A DNA stretch of 42,668 nt from Porphyromonas uenonis 60-3 (GTDB lineage: Bacteria > Bacteroidota > Bacteroidia > Bacteroidales > Porphyromonadaceae): contig NZ_ACLR01000232.1 in the NCBI RefSeq assembly GCF_000174775.1, forward strand, positions 1-42,668, given 5' to 3'. Below the pieces are notes generated by a model. That model worked only from the letters and a program-made list of their open reading frames with translations. It was not told the origin of the DNA and did not search any database. Positions 1 to 8,696 of this stretch are shown in pieces; position 1 is the first letter of the stretch; the number at the start of each line of letters is the position of its first letter. A program made the position numbers and the translations under genes.

Positions 1-1
1 G

Positions 2-64
2 ATTCTTCCGAAGTTTCATTTCATTCTTCCGAACTTTTATTTCCCGGTTCCGTGGAGAATTTTC
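2..64. repeat. Degenerate 21-bp tandem repeat at window edge
   Basis: Positions 2-22 and 23-43 are two 21-bp copies sharing ATTCTTCCGAA and ending in ATTTC, with about three mismatches. Positions 44-64 look like a weaker third copy (TTCCG and TTTTC kept in register). The array may continue upstream of the window. Function unknown. Confidence 0.45.
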
Positions 65-133
65 GTTTGCTCCCTAGAGACTTCTGATTTCCTCAGGAGA
101 GATTGGTCAGCCCTGTTTTGAATCAAGACTCTA

Positions 134-164
134 TTGCTCCGTTTCAAAACATTTTATACCTTTG
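134..164 (+). promoter_or_regulatory. Bacteroidetes-type promoter for the secreted protease gene
   Basis: TTG at 134-136 and TACCTTTG at 157-164 are 20 bases apart, matching the Bacteroidetes consensus (TTTG, 19-21 bases, TAnnTTTG). The start codon of the protease at 375 lies about 200 bases downstream, which implies a long untranslated leader. An open frame across 103-375 overlaps this promoter and is probably not a gene. I see no recognisable riboswitch in the leader. Confidence 0.6.
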
Positions 165-374
165 CTTGGAGTGTGAAATCAGACCGAATGTGGACATAAT
201 AGACTCAAGTCATACTATCACGTCCGTGGTGACAGAGGTAAATGTTCTCGATCCATCACGGGAGAGAGCATGCCCACGAGAGCGCATTGTGACTACATTT
301 GAGGAGGATTCACCAACCTCGTTTCTGAAGACAAGCTTAATACTTAAACAACCATACAATACTAAGGAAGACTA

Positions 375-3215
375 ATGAATCACCTAACGAATCGACTGAT
401 CCTACGGATCCTCATTTCGCTCTGCCTCCTTGCGGTAGCCAGCCACGGTAGCGCACAGCAATCCTTCGGGGGCAGACCACAGCTACTCGGAGAGGGCACG
501 CTACGTACCGCAGCTGCGGGCATCTCACTAGCCCCAGACTTCAACCCTCAGGACCTCATCCGCAAAGAGATGTGGCAGGGAGGTACGCTGCAGTACAAGC
601 CTTACAACATTGGAAAGGTCGTACCCTGCTCCATAGACTTTGCCACATCTGCTGAGCTGATTAGCTCTACTGTGGAGACAGATATCTATCGGCTAGAGAT
701 AGAGATGGAGCAGACACCCGTAGGCATCAATCTATACTACTCAGACTTCTTCATCCCCCAAGGGGGGCGCCTCTACATATACACGCCTGGTGGCGACCAA
801 CTCCTCGGAGCCTACACCCACGAGACGCACCCTCGACATGGAGCCTTTGCCTCCGAGCCTCTGAGTGGTAATAAGCTCATCCTAGACTATGAGGCTCCTC
901 ATGGCTCGGCTATGCCCTCTATCCAGATCAGTGGTGTGGGCTACCTCTACCGCTCAATACTAAAGGCAAAGGAAGAGCGTAATCTGGGACAGGAAGATGC
1001 CTCTGACCCCGCTAGAAACAAATACTGTCAGCTCAACATCAACTGCCCTGAAGGCGATGAGTGGCAGGAACAGAAGAGTAGCTCGGTCATCTATATACCA
1101 GTCTTTGCAAATGGTAAGATAACTCTCTGCTCAGGCAACCTAATCAACAACATCGAGGGAGACTTCAAGCCCTATATCCTGACAGCTGCTCACTGCTCGG
1201 GAGAAGATGCTGACAAAAACGATCCTAAGACAGGAGAGTTCAAGGGAGACTTCGACATAGACCAGAGCAAGATGGATCAGTGGCTCTTTGGCTTTCACTA
1301 TGAGAAGCCTCGCTGCAACAATAGTGACTATGCTCAGCCCGCCAAGACCCTCGTAGGAGCCTTCATCCGCACCTACACTTCGCCCTATAAGTTCTCCGAC
1401 GGCATGCTCCTAGAGCTCAAAGAGGATATACCCCTCGACTACCGCGTCTACTACTCGGGCTGGAATGCTACAGATCAGACCTGGCAGAGCGGTGCTGGCA
1501 TCCATCATCCAGCGGGTGATGTGACCAAGCTTTGTCTATACAACAAGGGTATGACAATAACTCCATGGGATGGAGCTGGTGTTGGGGACCACTATAGCCT
1601 TAACGTCCACACGGGGAATACCGAAGGTGGCTCCTCTGGCTCTCCACTCTACAACGAGCATAAAGAGCAGATCGGGACCCTCACAGGTGGAGCCGTCACG
1701 CCATGTGCTCAAGACGGCTACTATGGTCGTCTTAGCTCACACTTCAATAAGTATAAAGACAAGGGCAAGCTCTACCACATGGATATGTACCTTGACCCCA
1801 AAAATACGGGAGCTCTCAAGGTAGCTGGCACATGGCGTGAGGGCTACAAGCCATTTGCCCCTATACGAGAGCTACGTGGCAAGCTAGACCTCCAGGATCA
1901 CCTCAAGGTAGAGCTTGAGTGGGATCCAGTCCCAGCACACGCACAGGGCTACCCCATCAGCTATCAGATATATCGCAACGGCACTCCACTCCACAAGCAG
2001 ACAGAGACCAAATACACAGACCAGCTCACCCCAGACCTGACAGCACCTGGCTCTATCAGCTATGCTGTCGAGGCTGTCTATGATGTCAATGGCAAGCCCG
2101 TATCAACGCCAGTAGCACATCGTACCATCTATACGGGCAAGCTAGTCAAGCAGCTCAATCCCAAGGTCACTCCCAGCAATACTGGCGGGGTATCACTCAC
2201 CTGGACTCCACCACTCAATGCTCAGATCGTCTCTAAGATAGCTGACCGAGAGCGTATGAACCTGACTAAGGTCGACCCTCTTGGGGCTCGTAAACTATAT
2301 CAGATGAGGATTAGTGAGATATGTCTTATTGACAAGTTTCGTCTAGGGAGGTCACCCTTTGACAAACCTCTCTACATACATCAGATCAATGTCATCCCGA
2401 CGGTCAACAAAGGGATACAGCGACTCTATCTACGACAGAAGGTCAGCAACACAATTGAAGAGGTTCGTCAGTTCGTAAGCCCGACAAAAGAAGATCAGAA
2501 GTGGATCTCAATACCTCTCAAGAAGCCCTTTAAGATACAGTCTAATGAGAACCTTGAGGTAGGATTTAGAGTTCGGACAGGAGCTCCTCACGCTGTCTTC
2601 GTAGACACCAATTCAAAGGATAAGTACATGGGCATCGATGGAGGCTTGGAGGCATACTATGTGATGTTACCAAACTTCATAGGGTATCAATCTACCCCCT
2701 TCACAGACAAAGGCTACATGGCTATCGAGCTGGTCATATCAGATAGCCCCACGCTCAGCGGAGATACCATCCGTGAGACCTTCACACGTGGACCACTGCC
2801 CGTCCCCTTCCCCGAGGTCAAGGGCTACGTGATCTATCGCAATGATGAGAAGGTCGGAGAGACAAATCCGTCCACTCGCACTTACCAAGACGCTACTGGT
2901 AAGGAGGGAGACAAGTATCGTATCGAAGTACTGTACGATGCTCCTGCCAAACTCGCTATAGATAAAGACCTAAGGGGTGCTCAGCAACCTTATCTCTATC
3001 CTTCTATAATACGAGATATGGCAACCCTCGCCGAGGCGGACGAGGTGCGCTTACTCCAGATATTTGACTTATCTGGTCAGTGCCTACGGACTGTGAGTGG
3101 AGATGCACTACACAGTGCCATTGACCTAACTGATCTACCCGAAGGCTCATACGTGGCGCTCATACGTACTGCGCAAGAGACCTTCACACAGAGAGTAATG
3201 ATTAAACGAAACTAA
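375..3215 (+). CDS. Secreted lysyl-endopeptidase-like serine protease with type IX sorting domain
   Basis: A 946-residue secreted S1-family protease. Residues 1-28 are a signal peptide ending near GSAQQ. The catalytic triad is visible: His273 in LTAAHC, Asp342 in SDGMLLEL and Ser421 in GGSSGSP. The HHPAGDV motif before the Ser motif is typical of Achromobacter lysyl endopeptidase relatives. A fibronectin type III-like domain follows at about 490-590 and a second one seems split around an inserted beta-rich domain (about 690-820). The last 75 residues resemble a Por/type IX secretion sorting domain (LPEGSYVALI, ending in a basic VMIKRN). It is probably exported across the outer membrane to the surface or medium. 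Family is well supported; Lys specificity is inferred only from family. Confidence 0.9.
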   Translation: MNHLTNRLILRILISLCLLAVASHGSAQQSFGGRPQLLGEGTLRTAAAGISLAPDFNPQDLIRKEMWQGGTLQYKPYNIGKVVPCSIDFATSAELISSTVETDIYRLEIEMEQTPVGINLYYSDFFIPQGGRLYIYTPGGDQLLGAYTHETHPRHGAFASEPLSGNKLILDYEAPHGSAMPSIQISGVGYLYRSILKAKEERNLGQEDASDPARNKYCQLNINCPEGDEWQEQKSSSVIYIPVFANGKITLCSGNLINNIEGDFKPYILTAAHCSGEDADKNDPKTGEFKGDFDIDQSKMDQWLFGFHYEKPRCNNSDYAQPAKTLVGAFIRTYTSPYKFSDGMLLELKEDIPLDYRVYYSGWNATDQTWQSGAGIHHPAGDVTKLCLYNKGMTITPWDGAGVGDHYSLNVHTGNTEGGSSGSPLYNEHKEQIGTLTGGAVTPCAQDGYYGRLSSHFNKYKDKGKLYHMDMYLDPKNTGALKVAGTWREGYKPFAPIRELRGKLDLQDHLKVELEWDPVPAHAQGYPISYQIYRNGTPLHKQTETKYTDQLTPDLTAPGSISYAVEAVYDVNGKPVSTPVAHRTIYTGKLVKQLNPKVTPSNTGGVSLTWTPPLNAQIVSKIADRERMNLTKVDPLGARKLYQMRISEICLIDKFRLGRSPFDKPLYIHQINVIPTVNKGIQRLYLRQKVSNTIEEVRQFVSPTKEDQKWISIPLKKPFKIQSNENLEVGFRVRTGAPHAVFVDTNSKDKYMGIDGGLEAYYVMLPNFIGYQSTPFTDKGYMAIELVISDSPTLSGDTIRETFTRGPLPVPFPEVKGYVIYRNDEKVGETNPSTRTYQDATGKEGDKYRIEVLYDAPAKLAIDKDLRGAQQPYLYPSIIRDMATLAEADEVRLLQIFDLSGQCLRTVSGDALHSAIDLTDLPEGSYVALIRTAQETFTQRVMIKRN

Positions 3216-3325
3216 CCCTTAGCTCTCTAAGCAAGCAAAGGTGACTGAGGCGGAAGTAGCTCGCCAAGAGGCTTCCCCTCAGCACCCAGCTTAAACAGAT
3301 TACAAACCCTAAACCAACAAATACC

Positions 3326-4783
3326 ATGATGAGGCTAACAAGATCTATATCTCTACTCGTGATCGTCGCCCTCTCATCATTCATGTGGAGTGCTGCACAG
3401 GTGGATTGGGATGACGACGTGTACTACGTTCCCTCCCAAGCTGCTCAGCAAGATAGTCGCTCTAACAACCTGTGGGGCGACGACAAGGATCAGTATGATG
3501 ACCTAGACGAGCTCGATGCCTACAACCATCGTGGCAAGGAATACACAGGAGAGCGCGGACGGAGCTACTCCTCTTCGCAGCAGCAGAAAGGTGTAGGCAA
3601 GTATAGCCGTCGCATCATGCGCTTTCACAATCCTGCCACTGTATACATATACGACTCGGACAATGTAGATGTATACTACAACGAGGATGGCACCTACGGT
3701 ATCTACAACTACCCAGACCGCTACGACTACGTAGCTGACCGCTACAACCCCGTAGGCATCTCTATCAATCTATGGAGCCCTGGCTGGTACCCCTCTTGGG
3801 ACTACTACTATGACTATATGTGGTACAGCTCTTGGTATCCATGGTACACGAACCGCTACTCCTACCCTTACAGCTGGGGTGGCTACGGCTACTGGGGCCC
3901 CTCCATTTGGTATACCAATCCCTGGTCATGGGGCGGTAGTTATTGGTACGGATACTATCCACACTACGGAGGCTACGGCTATGGTGCTGGCTATAACAAT
4001 GGATACTGGGACGGATACTATGCTGGCTCCTACGGTATCTACGATCCATACTACGGAAACTATGTCAAGCCCTCGACCTACTACTCCAACGGTCGCCTAG
4101 GTAGTAGCTACTATGACAAGGGCTATAGTAGCAACCCACGCGCCTCACGAGGCAACCAAGGCACACTCTCGGGCAATGCTCGTAGAGGTTCGCTAGACGC
4201 CTCTACTAATAATCGCACCGAGGTCGCCGACCGGGGCAACTTTTGGAAGGATGATCGCAATCGTATCTATGACAATACGCAGGGACGTAGTGCTCGTGGA
4301 TCGTATGACCAGTCAAGCTCTGCCCGTCGTAGCTCCTCCGAGCAGTACTCACTAGGCTCTGCTCGCTCTCGCCGTGGCTCTTACTTTGAGGATAATAGCA
4401 CGGTAAGACAAGATCGTCAACTCTCCTCGCCATCTCGTAGCTACGACACAGGCTCCGCACGCTCTCGCCGTGGTAGCTACGACAGCCCCCGCAATAGCAG
4501 TTGGCAGAGTAGCTCTACATCTTCTAGCTCATCTCGTAGCTACGACACTGGCTCTGCACGCTCTCGCCGTGGTAGCTACGACAGCCCTAGCAATAGCAGT
4601 TGGCAGAGTAGCTCTACATCTTCTAGCTCATCTCGCAGCTACGATACAGGCTCTGCACGCTCTCGCCGTGGTAGCTACGACACTCCTAGCTCTAGATCAA
4701 CCTCTAGCAGTAGTTTTGGATCGTCCTCCTCTAGTAGCAGCTCTAGTAGCTCTTCTAGTGGCAGTGCTAGAGGACGCCGATAG
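3326..4783 (+). CDS. Secreted Tyr/Gly/Ser-rich low-complexity protein with tandem repeats
   Basis: A 485-residue protein I cannot assign to a family. Residues 1-25 form a signal peptide (SLLVIVALSSFMWSAAQ) with no lipobox Cys. Residues 30-120 are acidic and polar. Residues about 145-260 are extraordinarily rich in Tyr, Trp and Gly, with patterns such as WSPGWYPSWDYYYDY. The C-terminal third is Ser/Arg-rich and contains 33-residue repeats with RSYDTGSARSRRGSYD (DNA period 99 bases at 4436-4534 and 4535-4633, partial third copy to 4690), ending in a poly-Ser run and GRR. It lies 110 bases after the protease gene on the same strand. An aggregating or surface-coating role is only a guess. Either of the two adjacent ATG codons at 3326 and 3329 could be the start. 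Confidence 0.8.
   Translation: MMRLTRSISLLVIVALSSFMWSAAQVDWDDDVYYVPSQAAQQDSRSNNLWGDDKDQYDDLDELDAYNHRGKEYTGERGRSYSSSQQQKGVGKYSRRIMRFHNPATVYIYDSDNVDVYYNEDGTYGIYNYPDRYDYVADRYNPVGISINLWSPGWYPSWDYYYDYMWYSSWYPWYTNRYSYPYSWGGYGYWGPSIWYTNPWSWGGSYWYGYYPHYGGYGYGAGYNNGYWDGYYAGSYGIYDPYYGNYVKPSTYYSNGRLGSSYYDKGYSSNPRASRGNQGTLSGNARRGSLDASTNNRTEVADRGNFWKDDRNRIYDNTQGRSARGSYDQSSSARRSSSEQYSLGSARSRRGSYFEDNSTVRQDRQLSSPSRSYDTGSARSRRGSYDSPRNSSWQSSSTSSSSSRSYDTGSARSRRGSYDSPSNSSWQSSSTSSSSSRSYDTGSARSRRGSYDTPSSRSTSSSSFGSSSSSSSSSSSSSGSARGRR
4436..4690 (+). repeat. 99-bp in-gene tandem repeat
   Basis: Two complete 99-bp copies (4436-4534, 4535-4633) and a partial third copy (4634-4690) lie in frame in the Ser-rich tail of the preceding gene. 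They differ by only a few bases, so copy number could vary by slippage or recombination while keeping the frame. Confidence 0.85.
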
Positions 4784-4798
4784 TAGACAGTTATTAGT

Positions 4799-4854
4799 AT
4801 GAGACTTGTATCATTAGCCACCGCCATAGGATATGACTAATGGTCAAGTCTCAT
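4799..4854 (+). terminator. Hairpin after the Tyr/Ser-rich protein gene
   Basis: ATGAGACTTG at 4799-4808 pairs with CAAGTCTCAT at 4845-4854, and an inner CATTAG/CTAATG pair extends the stem. There is no strong T-run, so it may be a terminator or an mRNA end-protecting hairpin. Its position argues that translation of the next gene starts at 4882, not at 4840 inside the hairpin. Confidence 0.55.
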
Positions 4855-4881
4855 TCGTTTATAAACCCAGACACACAGACT

Positions 4882-6501
4882 ATGCTTCGACACTATTTCA
4901 TTCCCCTCATAAGCTCAGCTCTCCTACTCATCACGGGGAGCTATCTATCTGCACAGACCCATGACAATGCGCTACGCTTTAGCACCGAGACACTCGACGG
5001 GACGGCTCGCTACCAAGCTATGGGTGGAGCTTTCGGCGCTGTAGGTGCTGACTACGGTAGCTTGCGTCAAAACCCCGCGGGGCTGGGGCTCTTTCGCAGT
5101 AACGAGATACAGGGCACCGTCTCCTTCGGGCAGAACATGGACCAAGCCACTTGGTATAAGGAGCAGTACAAGAAGGGACGCACTGCCTTCGGGGGCAATA
5201 TGTCTGTCGTGCTAGCCACACCGCTCAGAGGGTCTGGTCTATCCATCAACTTCGCCCTAGGCTTCTACCAGCGTCAGAGCTTCGCTCGCTCCTTTGATAT
5301 CAGCAATCATGAGATTACTAAGTTCTCGCTGGCGGACTACGCAGCCTTTATCACCCCTAAAGACATTCCCTCTGGTGACTTCTTCGGCAAAAACACTTAT
5401 GGTAACCTCCCTGCGCCTTGGCTTGCCATACTAGGACATAGAGCTGGCTGGACAAATCGAAATAGAGAAGGCTTCTACGAGAGTGCTTTCAACTATAGTG
5501 ACAAGGGGGGAATCTTAGGACCAAGCAATTCGCAGCTACGGGTCAACGAGCGTGGAGGTATCCAGGACTTTGACTTCACCTGTGGGCTTAACTACAGTGA
5601 CCGCCTTTACTTCGGTCTAGGCGTCAAGCTCAGTGCGCTAGACTATCGGATGAACTCCTACTACGGCGAGGACTTCATAGACAAGGATTACCTAGAGCTT
5701 GCCAACGAGCTCCGCACCTCAGGCTCTGGCGCATCAATTAGCTTTGGCTTGATCGCTCGAGTCTCAGATCATCTGCGCCTAGGCGCTGCCATCCAGACAC
5801 CCACATGGTACACCCTTCAGGACAACTACGTAGCAGGGGCTGAGTCTCGCTATTCACGAGCTGTAGATGACAAGGGCAAGCCTCTACCCGAGAAGGAGTG
5901 GACTGTCAAGGATGAGACTCCTAGCGATGCCGCTTGGCGGTACCAGCTACAGACCCCAACAAAGATCGTCCTCAGTGGAGCCTTCGTCGGACGGCTAGGT
6001 ATGCTGAGCCTAGACTATGAGCTGGCCAACTACTCAGGCATCCAGCTCAAGGACACTTACGGTCCCTTTGTCAATGACAACAAGCTAATGAAGGAGTACT
6101 TCACCCCGATGCAGAGCACCCTACGTCTTGGTGGCGAGGTGAGGTTCTCTCCTCAGTTCAGTCTCCGTGCGGGTGGCTACTGGAGACAAGCGCCTATGAA
6201 GGCGAGCTTCGACTCCAACCCTAACCAGCAGAGTGCTACCATCCCTGTCAATGAAGCTGGTACCGTGCCACACTACGAGATCGTCGGCATGGGCTACGGT
6301 GTCACGGGCGGATTAGGCTGGCGCTTCTCTCCCTCCTCTTATGTAGATCTAGCGGTCGTCTATCAGGGACAGCAGTCTCTTATGTACCCCTTCCCGACAC
6401 GTTACTATGGGGATAATGGCGAGCAGCTCACGACGCCTCAACCTATCCAGCTACAGAAGCAGCGCATCTACGGGGTCGCCACCTTCGGCTTTAAGTTCTA
6501 A
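4882..6501 (+). CDS. FadL/OmpP1-family outer-membrane beta-barrel transporter
   Basis: A 539-residue outer-membrane protein of the FadL/TodX (OmpP1) family, which moves hydrophobic compounds such as long-chain fatty acids across the outer membrane. The signal peptide is residues 1-25 (SALLLITGSYLSAQ). The family-typical N-terminal region follows: RYQAMGGAFGAVGAD then SLRQNPAGLGLFRSNE. Many alternating aromatic/hydrophobic beta-strands follow and the protein ends in ...FGFKF, a usual barrel C-terminus with terminal Phe. I chose ATG 4882 because the signal peptide starts there and the upstream in-frame ATG at 4840 falls in a hairpin. Substrate unknown. The EcsC-like gene starts 22 bases downstream, so the two are likely co-transcribed. 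Confidence 0.85.
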   Translation: MLRHYFIPLISSALLLITGSYLSAQTHDNALRFSTETLDGTARYQAMGGAFGAVGADYGSLRQNPAGLGLFRSNEIQGTVSFGQNMDQATWYKEQYKKGRTAFGGNMSVVLATPLRGSGLSINFALGFYQRQSFARSFDISNHEITKFSLADYAAFITPKDIPSGDFFGKNTYGNLPAPWLAILGHRAGWTNRNREGFYESAFNYSDKGGILGPSNSQLRVNERGGIQDFDFTCGLNYSDRLYFGLGVKLSALDYRMNSYYGEDFIDKDYLELANELRTSGSGASISFGLIARVSDHLRLGAAIQTPTWYTLQDNYVAGAESRYSRAVDDKGKPLPEKEWTVKDETPSDAAWRYQLQTPTKIVLSGAFVGRLGMLSLDYELANYSGIQLKDTYGPFVNDNKLMKEYFTPMQSTLRLGGEVRFSPQFSLRAGGYWRQAPMKASFDSNPNQQSATIPVNEAGTVPHYEIVGMGYGVTGGLGWRFSPSSYVDLAVVYQGQQSLMYPFPTRYYGDNGEQLTTPQPIQLQKQRIYGVATFGFKF

Positions 6502-6523
6502 GTCTCTTCATCGCATTACACTT

Positions 6524-7237
6524 ATGTCTTTATCTTCCAAAGCTTGGGATCGCTTCCTCAACATCCTCTTACGCTCAGACATGGCTCGCGTCAACCGTGT
6601 CGAGTGGCTCACCGATGTGCTCTACCCATTTCTCTCTATCACTGAGCTAGAGCAGCTCGCCACGGAGCCTCCACACCGCTTCCTCTCGGTCAAAGTCCTC
6701 AACCACATAGCCAACCAAGAGATACGTCGCCACACCGAACTCCTAGCTATAGGCTCGGCAGGTAGCAGTCTCACAGGTTGCGTGGGCACCTGGGTCGGCA
6801 TACCGACGGAGCTAGCGCAGTACAGCGTCAACATCCTCCTCTTGATACAAAAGCTCGCTTACCTCTACGGCTGGGACGACTTCTTCACCTACGGAGCCGT
6901 GACAACAGAGACGCGAGCACGCTTTACCTTCCTCATGGGTAGCATGCTCGGCATACGTGAGGCCGATGAGCTCCTGCGCAGTGCCTGCACACTATACCAG
7001 GGGCAAGTCTCCATCACACCGATGCGCTATCTAGGCAAAGAGTCCCCCATTGACAAAGTCATAGCCGAGATATCAAAGCGTCTCCTCATCCTATCCGCCA
7101 AGGGTGGCATCACAGCTTGGATCGGTCGCAAGGCTCCGCTCATCGGAGTCACCCTCGGAGCCACCTCCTCATACCTCCTCGTCAAGCCATCGCTCGTACG
7201 TCTCAAGGTGCTCCTGCGCGACCTCATGCAGGAGTAA
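6524..7237 (+). CDS. EcsC-family protein
   Basis: A 237-residue protein with the EcsC-family core: a helical, Gly-rich, weakly hydrophobic stretch at about 65-115 containing GSAGSSLTGCVGTWVGIP, followed by a second amphipathic segment (GGITAWIGRKAPLIGVTLGA) near residue 190. EcsC proteins are often near membrane transporters but their biochemical role is unresolved. I prefer the ATG at 6524, 22 bases after the barrel gene; longer upstream starts would run into the barrel gene in another frame. Confidence 0.75.
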   Translation: MSLSSKAWDRFLNILLRSDMARVNRVEWLTDVLYPFLSITELEQLATEPPHRFLSVKVLNHIANQEIRRHTELLAIGSAGSSLTGCVGTWVGIPTELAQYSVNILLLIQKLAYLYGWDDFFTYGAVTTETRARFTFLMGSMLGIREADELLRSACTLYQGQVSITPMRYLGKESPIDKVIAEISKRLLILSAKGGITAWIGRKAPLIGVTLGATSSYLLVKPSLVRLKVLLRDLMQE

Positions 7238-7255
7238 CCTTTGACTGATCGGCTC

Positions 7256-7286
7256 TTTCGTGCATCTCAATAAATCCGTACCTTTG
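7256..7286 (+). promoter_or_regulatory. Promoter for the DUF4494 gene
   Basis: TACCTTTG at 7279-7286 is a perfect Bacteroidetes -7 element. A TTT at 7256-7258 lies 20 bases upstream as a weak -33 element. The start codon at 7325 is about 38 bases downstream. Confidence 0.6.
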
Positions 7287-7324
7287 CCCCACATCAATTC
7301 ACTTTTTAGACGAATAGCAACTAT

Positions 7325-7777
7325 ATGGCCAATTGGTTTGAATGCAAAGTGACCTACGAAAAGATGGTCGACAACGGAACGCCCAAGCGTACCTCCGAGG
7401 GCTACCTCGTACAGGGCGACACCTATACCGAGATTGAGGCGCGACTCACCGAGGAGCTCTCCTCCTTTACCTCTCTAGGCGAGCTAATCATCAATACGAT
7501 CAAGCGGATCAAGCTCGCTGAGCTCTTCCTCTCTGATCACCCCGAGGACGACCGCTTCTATCGTTGCAAGGTCAACTTCATCTCGCTTGACGAGACGAGA
7601 GGTGTCGAGAAGCGCACCGCTGCTGCTATGATAGTGCAGAGCGATAGCCTGCCCAACGCCCTCAAGCGCCTCGAGAAGGAGATGTCCACGACTCTCTCTC
7701 CCTACGAGATAGCTGCCATCACCGAGACCATCATCATGGACGCTTGGCCGATAGACTTCTCCAAGCCTAACGAATAA
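7325..7777 (+). CDS. DUF4494 domain protein
   Basis: A 150-residue soluble protein matching the Bacteroidetes-restricted DUF4494 family from its opening MANWFECKVTYEKM onward. The fold appears to be two similar halves, each with a strand followed by a helical region (FECKVTYEKM... and FYRCKVNFISLDE...), suggesting an internal duplication. No catalytic motif is apparent. It has its own promoter upstream and a strong terminator downstream, so it is probably monocistronic. Function unknown. Confidence 0.8.
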   Translation: MANWFECKVTYEKMVDNGTPKRTSEGYLVQGDTYTEIEARLTEELSSFTSLGELIINTIKRIKLAELFLSDHPEDDRFYRCKVNFISLDETRGVEKRTAAAMIVQSDSLPNALKRLEKEMSTTLSPYEIAAITETIIMDAWPIDFSKPNE

Positions 7778-7789
7778 TCTATCCCTATC

Positions 7790-7831
7790 GAGAGACTGTT
7801 ACCCAGACAGACTGGTAGCAGTCTCTCTTTT
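7790..7831 (+). terminator. Rho-independent terminator after the DUF4494 gene
   Basis: GAGAGACTGTTACC at 7790-7803 pairs with GGTAGCAGTCTCTC at 7814-7827 (one G-U pair), followed by TTTT. Confidence 0.8.
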
Positions 7832-7864
7832 GTATTGTACACACCCTCTTTTCCCCCACACATC

Positions 7865-8530
7865 ATGATCGCAGAGCGTCTAGCAGAGATACGGAGTCAG
7901 ATACCAGCGCAGGTGCAGCTGGTCGCAGTCTCCAAGTTTCATCCCGTCGAGTCCGTCCGTGAGGCTTACGAAGCTGGTCAGCGACTCTTTGGCGAAAACC
8001 GAGCTCAGGAACTTGCCGAAAAAGCTCCCCAGCTCCCCGAAGACATTCAGTGGCACTTCATCGGCACCCTCCAGCGCAACAAGGTCAAGTATATCGTCCC
8101 CTACGTATCCCTCATCGAGAGCGTCGACTCCGAGTCGCTCCTCCAGGAGATCGTCAAGCAGGCGAACCGCTTCGACCGCCAGCTACGCATCCTCCTGCAG
8201 TACAAGATAGCTCAGGAAGAGAGCAAGAGCGGGCTAGACCACGCTGAGCTCCTAGCACTCGTAGATCACTACCTAGCGACACCCGAGTGGCGGGAGCGCA
8301 TCACCATCTGTGGCTTGATGGGCATGGCGACACTGACGGCAGACAAAGAGCAAGTACGCCACGAGTTTGACACGCTCCGTGCCCTACAGACAGAGCTACG
8401 AGAGCGCTACCCCGACATCTCGTGGGACGAGCTCTCCATGGGCATGAGCAACGACTGGCCCCTAGCCGTAGAGGCGGGCTCCACCATCGTACGCATCGGC
8501 ACCGCCATCTTTGGTGAGCGACAATACTAG
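7865..8530 (+). CDS. YggS/PLPBP-family pyridoxal-phosphate homeostasis protein
   Basis: A 221-residue PLP-binding protein of the YggS/PROSC family, which buffers pyridoxal phosphate and affects amino-acid and keto-acid pools rather than acting as a known enzyme. Lys24 in LVAVSKFHP is the expected PLP-Schiff-base lysine. The FGENRAQE segment, the WHFIGTLQRNKVK motif and the C-terminal SMGMSNDW...GSTIVRIGTAIFGER are all diagnostic. The ATG at 7865 fits the family length; a TTG at 7835 would add ten unrelated residues. The gene is followed by a good terminator. Confidence 0.92.
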   Translation: MIAERLAEIRSQIPAQVQLVAVSKFHPVESVREAYEAGQRLFGENRAQELAEKAPQLPEDIQWHFIGTLQRNKVKYIVPYVSLIESVDSESLLQEIVKQANRFDRQLRILLQYKIAQEESKSGLDHAELLALVDHYLATPEWRERITICGLMGMATLTADKEQVRHEFDTLRALQTELRERYPDISWDELSMGMSNDWPLAVEAGSTIVRIGTAIFGERQY

Positions 8531-8568
8531 TACAGCCCTCACTCATAGACCCTTGACATAGTTTAGCC

Positions 8569-8615
8569 GAGGAGACTTAATCGCTAATTAAATGCGGTTA
8601 AGTGTCCTCTTTTTT
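8569..8615 (+). terminator. Rho-independent terminator after the YggS-type gene
   Basis: GAGGAGACTTAATCGC at 8569-8584 pairs, with two mismatches or G-U pairs, with GCGGTTAAGTGTCCTC at 8594-8609, followed by six T. Confidence 0.8.
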
Positions 8616-8637
8616 GTACCCTCCCCCAATGAAACTG

Positions 8638-8674
8638 AAGAGGAAGACCCACCAGCTTGGTAGATCTCCCTCTT
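8638..8674 (-). terminator. Probable terminator hairpin for maeB
   Basis: AAGAGGAAGACCCACCA at 8638-8654 can pair imperfectly with 8658-8674, 23 bases beyond the maeB stop. No strong T-run follows on the minus strand, so the call is tentative. Confidence 0.45.
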
Positions 8675-8696
8675 TGTCGTACTATGGAGCGACGGA

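Noticed and set aside
103-375. 90-codon open frame upstream of the protease gene
   Set aside because: It starts at a TTG, spans a good promoter and has no protein-like features; treated as untranslated leader.
3765-4802. Several long open frames antisense or shifted within the Tyr/Ser-rich gene
   Set aside because: They arise from the biased codon composition and repeats of the real gene and show only repetitive residue patterns.
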